The notes below the pieces were generated by a model. The model was not told the origin of the DNA, made no database searches, and was given only the letters and a program-made list of their open reading frames with translations. Of a stretch of DNA of 64,000 nucleotides, positions 33,101-42,607 are shown one piece after another (the stretch's first letter is position 1; the number at the start of each line of letters is the position of its first letter). The translations under genes were made by a program, and so were the position numbers. This DNA is from Mycolicibacterium litorale. Its GTDB lineage: Bacteria; Actinomycetota; Actinomycetes; Mycobacteriales; Mycobacteriaceae. Location: positions 1,054,001 through 1,118,000 of the forward strand of contig NZ_AP022586.1 of NCBI RefSeq assembly GCF_010731695.1. Reading direction: 5' to 3'.

Positions 33101-33757
33101 ATGAGCACATTGCACAAGGTCAAGGCCTACTTCGGTATGGCGCCCATGGATGACTACGACGACGAGTACTACGAGGACGACGACCGCGCCGAGCGCGGCC
33201 CGGCCCGTGGTGGTTACGCCCGTCGGCCCCGCGAGGACCGATTCGAGGAGGACGGTTACGGCCGTGACTACGACGACCGCCCTGCCCCGCGCGAATACGA
33301 CGAGCCGATCTACCGCGGCGGGTACGACGAGCCGCGCTTCGAACCCCGCATGCGCGGCCCGCGCGAGTTCGACCGCGCCACCCCGCCACCGCGGCTCGGC
33401 GCGCTGCGCGGTTCGACCCGCGGCGCGCTCGCAATGGACCCCCGCCGGATGGCGATGCTCTTCGAGGAAGGCAGTCCGCTGGCCAAGATCACGACCCTGC
33501 GCCCGAAGGACTACAGCGAGGCCCGCACGATCGGCGAGAAGTTCCGCGACGGCACCCCGGTGATCATGGACCTGGTGTCGATGGACAACGCCGACGCCAA
33601 GCGCCTCGTCGATTTCGCCGCCGGGCTGGCGTTCGCCCTGCGCGGTTCGTTCGACAAGGTCGCCACCAAGGTCTTCCTGCTGTCGCCGGCCGACGTGGAC
33701 GTGACCGCCGACGAGCGCAGGCGCATCGCGGAAGCGGGCTTCTACGCCTATCAGTGA
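33101..33757 (+). CDS. sepF: Cell division protein SepF
   Basis: Cytosolic FtsZ partner that anchors the Z ring to the membrane in actinobacteria. The 218-residue protein starts [22 protein letters not shown], with the short amphipathic N-terminal helix used for membrane binding. A ~90-residue acidic/Arg/Tyr-rich flexible linker follows, then the SepF core ([43 protein letters not shown] split across about 130-170) that dimerises and binds the FtsZ tail. Start ATG 33101 follows AGAAGGG. A 65-bp gap precedes it. Confidence 0.94.
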   Translation: MSTLHKVKAYFGMAPMDDYDDEYYEDDDRAERGPARGGYARRPREDRFEEDGYGRDYDDRPAPREYDEPIYRGGYDEPRFEPRMRGPREFDRATPPPRLGALRGSTRGALAMDPRRMAMLFEEGSPLAKITTLRPKDYSEARTIGEKFRDGTPVIMDLVSMDNADAKRLVDFAAGLAFALRGSFDKVATKVFLLSPADVDVTADERRRIAEAGFYAYQ

Positions 33758-33886
33758 CATCTCGGTGACATCCAGCGTCACCCGGCGCGCGACGGCGACG
33801 GGTCGGCCCGACAGGTAGGCTGACGAGGTTGTTTTCCCACCTGTATCGAATGTCACACATCTGCCCGTAGTGAGGTCGAGCTTCCG

Positions 33887-34177
33887 TTGGCGCTGTTCTT
33901 CGAAATCCTTGGTTTTGCGCTGTTCGTCTTCTGGCTGTTGCTCATCGCACGGGTGGTCGTCGAGTTCATCCGCTCCTTCAGCCGGGACTGGCGCCCGCGC
34001 GGGCTGACGGTCGTGGTGCTCGAGGTGATCATGACGCTGACCGACCCGCCGGTGAAATTGCTGCGACGCATCATTCCCCAGCTCACGATAGGGGCGGTGC
34101 GTTTCGATCTGTCGATCATGGTGCTGCTGCTCGTGGCGTTCATCGGCATGCAGTTGGCGTTCGGCGCGGCCGCCTGA
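33887..34177 (+). CDS. YggT-family membrane protein (Rv2146c type)
   Basis: A 96-residue protein with two membrane helices (FFEILGFALFVFWLLLIARVVV and FDLSIMVLLLVAFIGMQLAF) joined by an amphipathic stretch including DPPVKLLRRIIP, the YggT hallmark. Role unknown; in many bacteria it sits beside sepF and divIVA and is thought to help cell shape or division. Start TTG 33887 gives LALFFEILG and matches the family start; no ATG or GTG fits better. It is 129 bp after sepF. Confidence 0.88.
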   Translation: MALFFEILGFALFVFWLLLIARVVVEFIRSFSRDWRPRGLTVVVLEVIMTLTDPPVKLLRRIIPQLTIGAVRFDLSIMVLLLVAFIGMQLAFGAAA

Positions 34178-34383
34178 GCCTGGTCGCCGACGCCCCCGTG
34201 GCGTCGCCGCGGACCGTGTTCGCCGGTAATCACAATTGACGATGCGAAATTGAAATTCGCTCTTAAAATTTGACCTCCGCTGCGACCGCCGGGTCTGGTG
34301 TGACAGGATGGACGCCAGTTGCGTTCCAAGCAGGCTTTACACTTTGAGATCGGTTGACGGTCCAGACTCCAAGGGGGCAGACA
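34178..34383 (+). promoter_or_regulatory. wag31 upstream region, probable promoter
   Basis: A 206-bp gap with an A/T-rich core at 34228-34275 (two TTGAC-type hexamers at 34236 and 34269, TAAAAT at 34264-34269). GCTTTACACTTTGAG lies nearer the gene. Spacing does not single out one -35/-10 pair. The ribosome site AAGGGGG lies 6-12 nt before the wag31 ATG. A separate promoter for wag31 would fit its high expression in mycobacteria. Confidence 0.5.
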
Positions 34384-35202
34384 ATGCCGCTCACACCCGC
34401 CGACGTGCACAATGTGGCGTTCAGCAAGCCGCCCATCGGTAAACGCGGCTACAACGAAGACGAAGTCGACGCTTTCCTCGACCTGGTCGAGAACGAGCTG
34501 ACCCGGCTCATCGAGGAGAACACCGATCTGCGTCAGCGGGTTGCCGAGCTGGATCAGGAGCTCTCCTCGGCGCGTTCCGGTGGCGGCTCGTCCCAGCAGG
34601 CGCAGCCCGCCCCCGTCTACGAGCCGGAGCCCGAGCCGACCCCGCCGCCGCAGCCGGTGTACGAGGCGCCCGCGGCGCCCGCGCCCACCGCGCAGCAGAG
34701 CGAGGACTCGGCACTGCGCGCCGCCAAGGTGCTCAGCCTGGCCCAGGAGACCGCCGACCGGTTGACCAGCACCGCCAAGGCCGAATCGGACAAGTTGCTC
34801 TCCGATGCACGGGCCCAGGCCGACGCGATGGTCAGCGAGGCGCGCCACACCGCGGAGACCACGGTCACCGAGGCCCGCCAGCGCGCCGACGCCATGCTGG
34901 CCGACGCGCAGAGCCGGTCCGAGGCGCAGCTGCGGCAGGCCCAGGAGAAGGCCGATGCACTGCAGGCCGATGCCGAGCGCAAGCACTCGGAGATCATGGG
35001 CACCATCAACCAGCAGCGGACCGTCCTCGAGGGCCGGCTCGAACAGCTGCGGACCTTCGAGCGCGAGTACCGCACCCGTCTGAAGACCTACCTGGAATCG
35101 CAGCTCGAGGAGCTGGGCCAGCGTGGTTCGGCCGCACCGGTGGATTCGAGCGCCAACAACGACGGCGGCGGCTTCAACCAATTCAACCGCGGCAACAACT
35201 GA
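34384..35202 (+). CDS. wag31: Polar growth scaffold Wag31 (DivIVA)
   Basis: Coiled-coil protein that marks the growing pole and organises cell wall synthesis. Residues 1-60 are the DivIVA domain that senses curved membrane ([32 protein letters not shown]). Residues ~61-112 are a Pro/Ala-rich linker, and ~113-250 a long coiled coil ([20 protein letters not shown]). The tail ends [11 protein letters not shown]. Start ATG 34384, 272 residues; an in-frame start at 34354 adds ten unconserved residues. The linker lacks the Thr-Pro found at Thr73 of M. tuberculosis Wag31, the PknA/PknB site; the nearest Thr-Pro is at 86-87. Confidence 0.96.
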   Translation: MPLTPADVHNVAFSKPPIGKRGYNEDEVDAFLDLVENELTRLIEENTDLRQRVAELDQELSSARSGGGSSQQAQPAPVYEPEPEPTPPPQPVYEAPAAPAPTAQQSEDSALRAAKVLSLAQETADRLTSTAKAESDKLLSDARAQADAMVSEARHTAETTVTEARQRADAMLADAQSRSEAQLRQAQEKADALQADAERKHSEIMGTINQQRTVLEGRLEQLRTFEREYRTRLKTYLESQLEELGQRGSAAPVDSSANNDGGGFNQFNRGNN

Positions 35203-35219
35203 GCTGGCTGCGCTGATCG

Positions 35220-35636
35220 ATGCTGATCATCGCGCTCGTCCTCGCCGTCGTCGGTCTGGCGGCCCTGGTGACCGCCGTGGTCACCGGTAATGCACTGATC
35301 GCGTGGGTGTGTATCGCAGCCAGCGTGGTCGGTGTGGTGCTGTTGATCATCGACGCGGTGCGGGAACGGTCCCGTGGTGGCCGCTCGGCGGCGACGGGTT
35401 CCGCGGCGGCCGGCGACAGCAGGGCCGACGACGCCGAGACGACCGGCGACTTCGACGCCGACTACCCGGACGAGCCCGAGGGCGCCGAATCGTTCGCGTT
35501 GGACTCGGATGCCGACTTCGACGCCGACACCCGCGCGGTGCCCTACGACGAGCGGCATGAAGACCAGGTCGGCGCGGATCACCCTGGCGCCGATCACCCC
35601 GGCGCCGATCACCCCGAAGAGCCCACCACCCGTTAG
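35220..35636 (+). CDS. Small membrane protein with acidic tail (Rv2144c type)
   Basis: A 138-residue protein with two tightly spaced membrane helices at the N-terminus ([20 protein letters not shown] and [22 protein letters not shown]). A cytosolic tail then has RERSRGGR and is very acidic ([25 protein letters not shown]). It ends with three copies of GADHP. Function unknown; position after wag31 as in M. tuberculosis. Start ATG 35220, 17 bp after wag31, so likely co-transcribed. Its stop overlaps the convergent phosphoribosyltransferase gene by 4 bp. Confidence 0.82.
   Translation: MLIIALVLAVVGLAALVTAVVTGNALIAWVCIAASVVGVVLLIIDAVRERSRGGRSAATGSAAAGDSRADDAETTGDFDADYPDEPEGAESFALDSDADFDADTRAVPYDERHEDQVGADHPGADHPGADHPEEPTTR
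35571..35615 (+). repeat. Three 15-bp tandem units encoding GADHP
   Basis: GGCGCGGATCACCCT, GGCGCCGATCACCCC and GGCGCCGATCACCCC at 35571, 35586 and 35601. They are in frame inside the tail of the small membrane protein and encode Gly-Ala-Asp-His-Pro three times. Confidence 0.85.
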
Positions 35637-36310
35637 CCGGTGGGTGTCGCCAGCAGGTCACGCACCTCGTCGTCGGTGACCTGGTGGAAATCCGCGTACA
35701 CCTGGCCGACGGCCTCGAAGCCGGTCGGCGTCGTCGCGCACACCACATCATCGGCCTCGCCGCCGATCTCCCGGCACGCCGACGCCGGACCCACCGGGAC
35801 GGCCACCACCACCCGCGCGGGCTGCGACGCCCGCACCGCCCGCACCGCGGCCAGCATGCTGGCACCGGTGGCGATCCCGTCGTCGGTGAGCACCACCGTC
35901 CTGTCCGCGATCGCCAGCGGCGACCGGCCCTGCCGGTAGGCGGCTTCCCGGCGGTGCAGTTCTGCCGTCTCCCGCTCGATCGCGCGCTGCAGGTCCTCCT
36001 CACTCAGGTGCAGGCGCGCCACGAGCTGATCGTTGACCACCACGCCGCCGCCCGAGGCGATGGCACCCATCGCGAGTTCCTCCCATTGCGGCACACCGAG
36101 TTTGCGGACAAGGAACACGTCGAGCGGGGCCCCGAGGTCGTGGGCCACCTCCCAGCCGACGGGAACGCCACCGCGCGCCAGGCCCAGCACCACCAGGTCG
36201 TCGCGGCCCCGGTAGGCCGACAGTTGCTCGGCCAGGACCCGGCCGGCGTCACGGCGGTCCCGGAAGGTGCGCCCGGCCGCCCTGCCGCCGAGCCTGTCCC
36301 ATCCGCTCAT
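35633..36310 (-). CDS. Phosphoribosyltransferase-domain protein (Rv2143 type)
   Basis: A 225-residue type I PRTase-fold protein. The PRPP-binding loop [22 protein letters not shown] is at about residues 139-160. An N-terminal part ([29 protein letters not shown]) and the hood-like C-terminus are typical of the family related to Rv2143/Rv0571c. No specific base is predicted. Start ATG 36310 ([13 protein letters not shown]); an in-frame extension to 36391 is unconserved. It is divergent from the 36400 gene and convergent with the small membrane protein gene. Confidence 0.85.
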   Translation of the reverse strand: MSGWDRLGGRAAGRTFRDRRDAGRVLAEQLSAYRGRDDLVVLGLARGGVPVGWEVAHDLGAPLDVFLVRKLGVPQWEELAMGAIASGGGVVVNDQLVARLHLSEEDLQRAIERETAELHRREAAYRQGRSPLAIADRTVVLTDDGIATGASMLAAVRAVRASQPARVVVAVPVGPASACREIGGEADDVVCATTPTGFEAVGQVYADFHQVTDDEVRDLLATPTG

Positions 36311-36399
36311 CGCAGAAACGTCGTACCCGCCGTGCCGCGATGCAATCCACCGGGCGGGTGGCGCCGAATACTGCGAGCAGACCGGTGACAAGGAGGGCC

Positions 36400-37758
36400 A
36401 TGGGCATCGAGTACGCGAGCGTCGTCGACCACCCGCTCGACGAGGTGTTCGCCTGGCACACCCGGCCGGGCGCGATGCCCCGGCTGGTCCCGCCGTGGCA
36501 GCCGATGACGGTGGTCACCGAGACCCCGTCGCTGGCGGACGGACAGGCGGTACTCGGTCTGCCCGGGGGACTGCGCTGGATCGCCCAGCACGACCCGGCC
36601 GGCTACGACCCGCCGCGCCGGTTCGTCGACGCGCTGTCGTCGCACGGGGTGCGAACCTGGCCGCCGCGCGTGATCGGCTGGTGGCGGCACACCCATGACT
36701 TCGCCGACGCCGGACAGGGGCGCACCGCGGTGCGGGACCGCGTCGACACCACCGTGCCGGGCGCGCTGCTGCGCCCCACCTTCGTCTATCGCCACCGACA
36801 GCTTGCCGACGACCTCGCCGCCCACCGGGACGCCGCCCGAGCCGGATGCGGGCCGATGGTCGTCGCGGTCACCGGATCGTCCGGGCTGGTGGGTGCGGCG
36901 CTGACCGCGATGCTGACCAGTGGCGGCCACCGGGTGATCCGGCTGGTGCGGCGGTCGGCGGTGGGCGCCGACGAGCGGCACTGGGATCCGCAGCGGCCCG
37001 CCCCGGATCTGTTGACCGGGGTGGACGCGGTGGTGCACCTGGCGGGCGCCTCGATCGCCGGCCGCTTCACCGCATCGCACCGCGCCGCGATCCGCGACAG
37101 CCGCATCGAGCCGACCCGCCGCCTCGCACAGCTGGCCGCCGCGGGTGGGCCCCGCACGTTCGTCAGCGCGTCGGCGATCGGCATCTACGGCTACGACCGG
37201 GGTGACGCGGTGCTGTGCGAGGACAGCGCGCGCGGCGACGGCTTCCTGGCGGGGGTGGTGGCGGACTGGGAGGCCGCGACCGCGCCGGCGTCCGACGCGG
37301 GGCTGCGGGTGGTCACCGTCCGCACCGGGATCGTCCAGGCCGCGGCGGGCGGAACGTTGCGGCTGTTCCGGCCGCTGTTCGCCGCCGGGCTGGGCGGGCG
37401 GCTCGGCAGCGGACGGCAGTGGGTGTCGTGGATCGGTCTCGACGATCTGCTCGACGTGTACTACCGGGCGCTGTGGGACGACCGCGTGACCGGGCCGGTC
37501 AACGCCGTCGCGCCCGAACCGGTGCGCAATGCGGACTACACCCGGACGCTCGCGCAGGTGCTGCACCGGCCGGCGGTACTGCCGGTCCCGTCAGTCGGCC
37601 CGAAGGTGCTGCTGGGCGCCCAGGGCGCCCGCGAACTGGCCGAGGCCGATCAGCGGGTGCTGCCGACCAGGCTCGCCGCGCTGGATCACCGGTTCCGGCA
37701 TCCGCGTCTCGCCGACGCGCTGGCCCATCAGCTGGGACACGGCGCCGCCGCGACGTAG
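36400..37758 (+). CDS. SRPBCC + NAD-dependent epimerase-like fusion (TIGR01777, Rv2216 type)
   Basis: A 452-residue fusion. Residues 1-~150 are an SRPBCC domain ([24 protein letters not shown]). Residues ~150-390 are a short-chain-type Rossmann domain with [18 protein letters not shown] and [11 protein letters not shown], and the tail is the DUF1731 helical end ([26 protein letters not shown]). TIGR01777/YfcH proteins have no confirmed reaction. In M. tuberculosis the homologue Rv2216 is elsewhere, so the dcw synteny ends here. Start ATG 36400 with AGGAGGG just upstream. Its last 31 bp overlap the convergent amidotransferase gene. Confidence 0.87.
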   Translation: MGIEYASVVDHPLDEVFAWHTRPGAMPRLVPPWQPMTVVTETPSLADGQAVLGLPGGLRWIAQHDPAGYDPPRRFVDALSSHGVRTWPPRVIGWWRHTHDFADAGQGRTAVRDRVDTTVPGALLRPTFVYRHRQLADDLAAHRDAARAGCGPMVVAVTGSSGLVGAALTAMLTSGGHRVIRLVRRSAVGADERHWDPQRPAPDLLTGVDAVVHLAGASIAGRFTASHRAAIRDSRIEPTRRLAQLAAAGGPRTFVSASAIGIYGYDRGDAVLCEDSARGDGFLAGVVADWEAATAPASDAGLRVVTVRTGIVQAAAGGTLRLFRPLFAAGLGGRLGSGRQWVSWIGLDDLLDVYYRALWDDRVTGPVNAVAPEPVRNADYTRTLAQVLHRPAVLPVPSVGPKVLLGAQGARELAEADQRVLPTRLAALDHRFRHPRLADALAHQLGHGAAAT

Positions 37759-38450
37759 GTCAGGAACGCGTTCACCAGACCGCGGATCCGTTTCGCCGCA
37801 TCGTCACCGAGTTGCCTTGTCTGCGTGAGGAGTTCGTCGTGGTCGAGGCCCAGGGCGAGGGCCTCGCCGTCGCGGTCGTCGGCCAGCCAGTCGACGAGGA
37901 GGGCGTGGTCGAGTTCGGGGTGAAACTGCAACGCCAGGCAGCGGCCGAGCACGAAGGCCTGGGAGGCGTCGGCGGTCCTCGCGATCTCGACGGCGCCGGG
38001 CGGTAGCGTCCACCGGTCGAAGTGCCACTGGAACCACGGGCCCGCGGCGACCAGTTCCGGCCGGTCGGTGGTGATGTCGTACCAGCCGATCTCGGGCACC
38101 GGTCCGCGCCCGACCGTCCCGCCGAAGGTCTGCGCGATGAGTTGCCCGCCGAAGCACACGCCGAGCAGGGCGACCCCGGCCGCGGCGGCCTCGCGCAGCA
38201 TCGCCATCTCGGCGCCGACCCAGGTGTTGCGCAGCGCCTCGTCGTACACCGGCCAGCGGGCACCCAGGGGAACGATGACGTCGTAGCCGGTCGGGTCGGG
38301 GAACACCACGTCGACGGCGGGTTGGTGAGCCCGCTCCGCGGGCACCACCGTGAAGGTGTCGATGTCGAAACCGGCGTCGGAGAACGCCTCTCCCAGCAGC
38401 GCCTCGGTCGCGACGGGGTCGTTGTGGAGGAACAGGACGCGTGGTGTCAC
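37728..38450 (-). CDS. Class I glutamine amidotransferase-like protein
   Basis: A 240-residue GMP-synthase-type GATase domain with the full triad: nucleophile C99 in GVCFGGQ, H177 and E179 in LQFHPE. As it stands alone, without a synthetase partner, it may be a stand-alone gamma-glutamyl hydrolase or amidase rather than an ammonia donor; the substrate is not predicted. Start GTG 38450 (TPRVLFLHNDPV). It starts 10 bp after the lipoprotein gene ends, so the two likely share a transcript. Confidence 0.85.
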   Translation of the reverse strand: MTPRVLFLHNDPVATEALLGEAFSDAGFDIDTFTVVPAERAHQPAVDVVFPDPTGYDVIVPLGARWPVYDEALRNTWVGAEMAMLREAAAAGVALLGVCFGGQLIAQTFGGTVGRGPVPEIGWYDITTDRPELVAAGPWFQWHFDRWTLPPGAVEIARTADASQAFVLGRCLALQFHPELDHALLVDWLADDRDGEALALGLDHDELLTQTRQLGDDAAKRIRGLVNAFLTYVAAAPCPS

Positions 38451-38460
38451 CCGGCCATTA

Positions 38461-39666
38461 TCACCGCGGTATCGGCGGCGCGTCCTCCGGTGCGAGTCGG
38501 GCGGCGATACGTGCGAACAGCGTCTGCGCGGAATTGGGGTAGTCGCCTTTGGCGTCGAACGCCTCGGGGGCGAATGTGACCGCCACGGCGATCGCCAGCT
38601 TCCGGGCGGGCAGATACGCCTCGACGGCCCCGAGGCCGGCGAACATCGGGTCCTGCAGCAGCCAGTCGCCCGAGATCACGATGCCCAGCCCGTAGGTGTA
38701 GCGGTCGTCCATCACCAGGCAGGTGGGGCACCCGGGTTGGGTCCTGGTGCGCCCCCGCAGGTCGGTGGAGATCATGCGGCGGTAGGACTCCGGTGACAGG
38801 AGCTCGCCGGATCCGATGCCGACGGCGGTCGCCTCGAGGTCGGTGATGGTGGAGGTCTGGATCGCGCCGTGGGTGATGGTCCACGACGGGTTCCAGAACG
38901 TCGACTCTTCGTAAAACCCTGTGTTGCGAGGGATCCCGAGCGCGGTGCGGCGTTCGGAGGTGAACGCGTGCAGTGCCGGTTCGGGGATCTCGGCGGTCAG
39001 TGAGGCGCGGGTGCCGGTCAGTCCGAGTGGGCCGAGGACTCTCTCCTCGAGCAGATCGGCCATGCGCCTGCCGGTCGCCTTCTCCAGCGCCAACCCGAGC
39101 AGCACGTAATTGGTGTGGGCGTAGTTCCAGTTGGTGCCGGGCTCGTAGAGGAGGGGTTCGGGTACCGCGAAGTCGAGGAGTTCGTCGGGCGTGAAAGCCC
39201 GAAAGGGATTGGCGTACAACACTTTTTCGAACGCATCGTTACCGATCACGTAATCGTGGTAGCCCGAGGTCATCTGCGCGAGCTGGCCGAGCGTCACCCG
39301 GTCGGAATGCGCTACGTCGGGTAACCAACGTGACAGCCGGTCGTCGAGCCCGACGGTGCCGTCTTCGACGAGGAGCAGCAGCAGTGTGGCGACGTAGGAG
39401 ATCGCCACCGCGCCGTTGCGGAAGTGCATATCGGGTGTGGCGGGAATCCCGGTCATCGAGTCGCCGACGGCACCGGTGACGATCTCTCGGCCGTTCTCGG
39501 TGACACGGACGATGGCCGATCTGAGGTGGGCCTCGGCCATCGTGTCGCGCACGATCTGCAGGATGCTGTCGGCGCGCTCGTCGGGACCGGAGCCGGAGGG
39601 GCCGGTGCACGAGGTGAGCAGGAGCGCCACCGCGAGCGCGCCGGCTGCGCGGCGGGGGACAGGCAT
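38461..39666 (-). CDS. Serine-hydrolase-fold (beta-lactamase family) lipoprotein, catalytic motifs lost
   Basis: A 401-residue lipoprotein: MPVPRRAAGALAVALLLTSC is a signal peptide with lipobox (LTSC, Cys20). The rest follows the class C beta-lactamase/DD-peptidase fold, with FRNGAVAISYVATLLLLLVEDG, VTLGQLAQMTSGYHDY, and YEPGTNWNYAHTNYVLLGLALE. The expected SxxK at the first block reads A86-V-A-I89, so both the nucleophile and general base are missing. The second box YxN reads Y-A-H, and no HxG box is seen late. It is therefore probably a non-catalytic binding protein. It is upstream of the GATase-like gene and divergent from the PLD-like gene (73-bp gap). Confidence 0.87.
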   Translation of the reverse strand: MPVPRRAAGALAVALLLTSCTGPSGSGPDERADSILQIVRDTMAEAHLRSAIVRVTENGREIVTGAVGDSMTGIPATPDMHFRNGAVAISYVATLLLLLVEDGTVGLDDRLSRWLPDVAHSDRVTLGQLAQMTSGYHDYVIGNDAFEKVLYANPFRAFTPDELLDFAVPEPLLYEPGTNWNYAHTNYVLLGLALEKATGRRMADLLEERVLGPLGLTGTRASLTAEIPEPALHAFTSERRTALGIPRNTGFYEESTFWNPSWTITHGAIQTSTITDLEATAVGIGSGELLSPESYRRMISTDLRGRTRTQPGCPTCLVMDDRYTYGLGIVISGDWLLQDPMFAGLGAVEAYLPARKLAIAVAVTFAPEAFDAKGDYPNSAQTLFARIAARLAPEDAPPIPR

Positions 39667-39739
39667 GATCGATCATGGCAGAGCGGACCGGCAGCGGCAC
39701 CGGTATTGACTACGATCGAGTCTCGGCGGAGGGGGTGGC

Positions 39740-41320
39740 ATGGCGGATCTGTCCGACTGGTTCCTCACGGCCGACGAACGGGGCAACCCGTCGACCGATC
39801 TGCCTGCGTTCTGCGACGGGAACCTCGTCGAACCGCTGATCCACGGGGCGACCTACTTCGACGCGCTGGCCAGCGAGGTCGAGGCACTCGGGCCGGGGGA
39901 CCACCTGTTCTTCACCGATTGGCGCGGGGATCCCGACCAGAAGATGCGCGACGACGGACCGACGGTCCGGGAACTGTTCTCCGCCGCTGCCGAACGCGGA
40001 GTCGTGGTGAAGGGGCTGGTGTGGCGCTCACACCTCGATCAGCTGTCCTACAGCGAGGCGGAGAACCAGCACCTCGGCGAGGCGATCGAACGCGCCGGCG
40101 GAGAGGTGCTGCTCGATCAGCGGGTGCGGATCGGCGGTTCGCACCACCAGAAACTGGTCGTGATCCGCCATCCCGGCGCGCCCGAACGCGACGTGGCGTT
40201 CGCGGGCGGTATCGATCTGTGTCATTCGCGCCGTGACGACGAGTCGCACCGCGGCGATCCGCAGGCCATCGAGATGTCCAAGCGCTACGGCGACAACCCG
40301 CCCTGGCACGACGCGCAGCTGCGGCTGCGGGGTCCGGTGGTCGGCGCGCTGGACAGCACCTTCCGTGAGCGGTGGAACGACCCGGCGCCGTTGGACACGC
40401 TCAACCCCGTCGCGTGGGTGGTGGACCGCCTGCGCGGCGCCGACCTGAAGGCCGACCCGCTGCCCGAGCAGCCGCCCGATCCGCCACCCTGCGGACCGCA
40501 TGCGGTGCAGGTGCTGCGCACATATCCCGACGCGCACTTCACCTACGACTTCGCCCCGCACGGTGAGCGCAGTGTGGCCCGTGGATACACCAAGGCGGTG
40601 CGGCGCGCCCGCCGGCTGATCTACCTCGAGGATCAGTACCTGTGGTCCAAGCAGGTCGCCGAACTGTTCGCCAAGGCGCTCGCCGACAATCCCGATCTGC
40701 ACCTGATCGCGGTGATACCGCGCTATCCCGATGTCGACGGCCGGTTGGCGCTGCCGCCGAACCAGGTCGGCCGCAGCCAGGCCATCGACGCGTGCCGGGC
40801 GGCCGGCCCCGACCGGGTGCACATCTTCGACGTCGAAAACCACCAGGGCACACCGGTTTACGTACACGCCAAGGTGTGCGTGGTCGACGACGTGTGGGCG
40901 TGTGTGGGCAGCGACAACTTCAATCGCCGGTCGTGGACGCATGACAGCGAGTTGTCGTGCGCGGTGCTCGATGACACCCGCGACGAGCGGGCCCCGCGAG
41001 ATCCGGCCGGCCTCGGCGACGGTGCGCGCGTGTTCGCCCGGGATCTGCGGTTGCGCCTGATGCGTGAGCACCTCGATCGCTCCGACGACGCCGACCTGGT
41101 CGACCCGGCCGATGCGGTGCGCGAAATCACCGCCACGGCAAAGGCATTGGACGACTGGTACGAGGGCGGGCAGGTCGGGCCTCGGCCGCCCGGTCGACTG
41201 CGCGCCCACCGCACCGAGGAGCTGGGCCGGTTCACCCGGATGTGGGCGGTCCCGGTGTACCGGATGATGTACGACCCGGACGGTCGCTCGTACCGGGCAC
41301 GGTTGCGTGGCGAGTGGTGA
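39740..41320 (+). CDS. Phospholipase D-family protein with two HKD motifs
   Basis: A 526-residue PLD-superfamily phosphodiesterase. First HKD motif H136-Q-K138 in SHHQKLVVI with the following GGIDLC, second H376-A-K378 in YVHAKVCVVDD, then GSDNFNRRS. This is the standard arrangement for hydrolysing or transferring a phosphatidyl group. No signal peptide is seen, so it likely works in the cytosol or at the inner membrane face. The Asp-rich insert at ~410-450 and the basic C-terminus are unassigned. Start ATG 39740 with GGAGGGGG upstream. Convergent with the P450 gene with no gap. Confidence 0.9.
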   Translation: MADLSDWFLTADERGNPSTDLPAFCDGNLVEPLIHGATYFDALASEVEALGPGDHLFFTDWRGDPDQKMRDDGPTVRELFSAAAERGVVVKGLVWRSHLDQLSYSEAENQHLGEAIERAGGEVLLDQRVRIGGSHHQKLVVIRHPGAPERDVAFAGGIDLCHSRRDDESHRGDPQAIEMSKRYGDNPPWHDAQLRLRGPVVGALDSTFRERWNDPAPLDTLNPVAWVVDRLRGADLKADPLPEQPPDPPPCGPHAVQVLRTYPDAHFTYDFAPHGERSVARGYTKAVRRARRLIYLEDQYLWSKQVAELFAKALADNPDLHLIAVIPRYPDVDGRLALPPNQVGRSQAIDACRAAGPDRVHIFDVENHQGTPVYVHAKVCVVDDVWACVGSDNFNRRSWTHDSELSCAVLDDTRDERAPRDPAGLGDGARVFARDLRLRLMREHLDRSDDADLVDPADAVREITATAKALDDWYEGGQVGPRPPGRLRAHRTEELGRFTRMWAVPVYRMMYDPDGRSYRARLRGEW

Positions 41321-42529
41321 TCAGTTCCCCGCGTCGAACGCGAGCGGGAGCGTCGCGGGACCGCTGATGCCGGTCAACGGTTTCCAGCGTTCGGGGGCGG
41401 TGCGGCGCGGATGGGGCATCCGCTGGGTGATCACCGTGAGCGCCTCGACGAGTTCCGTCCGGGCCAGGTGCGAGCCGAGGCAGTAGTGCATGCCGCCGCC
41501 GAAGGTGAGCATGGCGGCAGCGCCCTCACGGGTGACGTCGAGCCGGTCGGGTCGGTCGAACGCGGCGGGGTCGCGGTTGGCGGCTGCGATGTTGACGATG
41601 ACCATCTCGCCTGCGGCAACCCGCAATCCCGGAAGCTCGACGTCATCCCGCGCGGTACGGATGGTGGTGAAGATGACGGGGCAGAACCGCATCAACTCGT
41701 CGACGGCGCGGGGGATCAGTTCCGGGTTCGCGGCCAGCAGCTCCCACTGGTCGGGCCGGTCACACAGCACGCCGACGGCCGCGGCGAGTTGGTTGCGCGT
41801 GGTATCGGTTCCGGCCATGAGCAATCCGCCGGCCAGCATCAGCAGTTCGTCGTGGGCGAGCCGGTCGCCGTCGACCTCGGCCCGGATCAGGTCGGAGAAC
41901 AGGTCGTCGGTGAGGGCGTCGCGCCGGGCCCGGACGAGCGCGTCGTTGTAGCCATCGAGTTCGGTCCACGCGCGTTCGATGTCGTCGGCATCCTCGGCGA
42001 CGTTCCAGGCGAACACCTTGAAGATGTCGTCGGCCCACGCCGAGAACCGAGACCAGTCCTCGGCGGGCGCGCCGAGCAGTGCACAGATGACCGGGATGGG
42101 GTAGGGCCGCGCGATGTCGGCGACGACGTCGACGGCGCCGGTCGCGGCATGCGGGTCGACGAGGTCGTTGATCACCTCGACGCACGTGTCACGCAGTCGC
42201 GCAGACGCTTTCGGGGTGAACGCCTTGCACACCAGCCGGCGCAGGCGGTGGTGGTCTTCGCCGTCGCGGCTGAGCAGGCTGTCGACGGCCCGGTCCCAGA
42301 CGGGTCCCGACGTGATGCCCTGCGAGGCGAGGGCCAGCCCCTTCGGGATCGCGAAACGGTCGTCGCGCAGCACCGTGCGCGCGAGGTCGTAGGTCAGGAT
42401 CTCGGGACCGTGTGCGCCGAGTGCGACGGGCCCACGCTCGCGCGCCGCGGCGAGGATGCGGTGCGCATCTTCGGGATCACGCTCGTTCTCGTAGTCGACG
42501 GTCGGCAACCCGACGTCCAGTGTTGTCAT
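41321..42529 (-). CDS. Cytochrome P450
   Basis: A 402-residue soluble bacterial P450. Heme loop FGGGMHYCLGSHLAR with thiolate ligand C350. The I-helix oxygen-activation motif is AGTDTT (239-244), ExxR is E278-L-M-R281, and the PERF-like segment is DRPDRLDVTR. The substrate is unknown; no ferredoxin or reductase gene is adjacent. Start ATG 42529 has GAGGGA about 9 nt upstream; an in-frame TTG at 42547 would add six residues. It is divergent from the 13E12 gene by 86 bp. Which CYP family it belongs to cannot be told without comparison. Confidence 0.92.
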   Translation of the reverse strand: MTTLDVGLPTVDYENERDPEDAHRILAAARERGPVALGAHGPEILTYDLARTVLRDDRFAIPKGLALASQGITSGPVWDRAVDSLLSRDGEDHHRLRRLVCKAFTPKASARLRDTCVEVINDLVDPHAATGAVDVVADIARPYPIPVICALLGAPAEDWSRFSAWADDIFKVFAWNVAEDADDIERAWTELDGYNDALVRARRDALTDDLFSDLIRAEVDGDRLAHDELLMLAGGLLMAGTDTTRNQLAAAVGVLCDRPDQWELLAANPELIPRAVDELMRFCPVIFTTIRTARDDVELPGLRVAAGEMVIVNIAAANRDPAAFDRPDRLDVTREGAAAMLTFGGGMHYCLGSHLARTELVEALTVITQRMPHPRRTAPERWKPLTGISGPATLPLAFDAGN

Positions 42530-42607
42530 GCACTGTTTGTCCCTCAAGATCAGTCACCGGCGCATCAGCCAAACGGTTGAGATCATTGTCGGTGGGTGCG
42601 ATTACAC

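Noticed and set aside
33150..33563. Open frames inside sepF
   Set aside because: Off-frame translations of the Arg/Asp/Tyr-rich linker, with no ribosome site.
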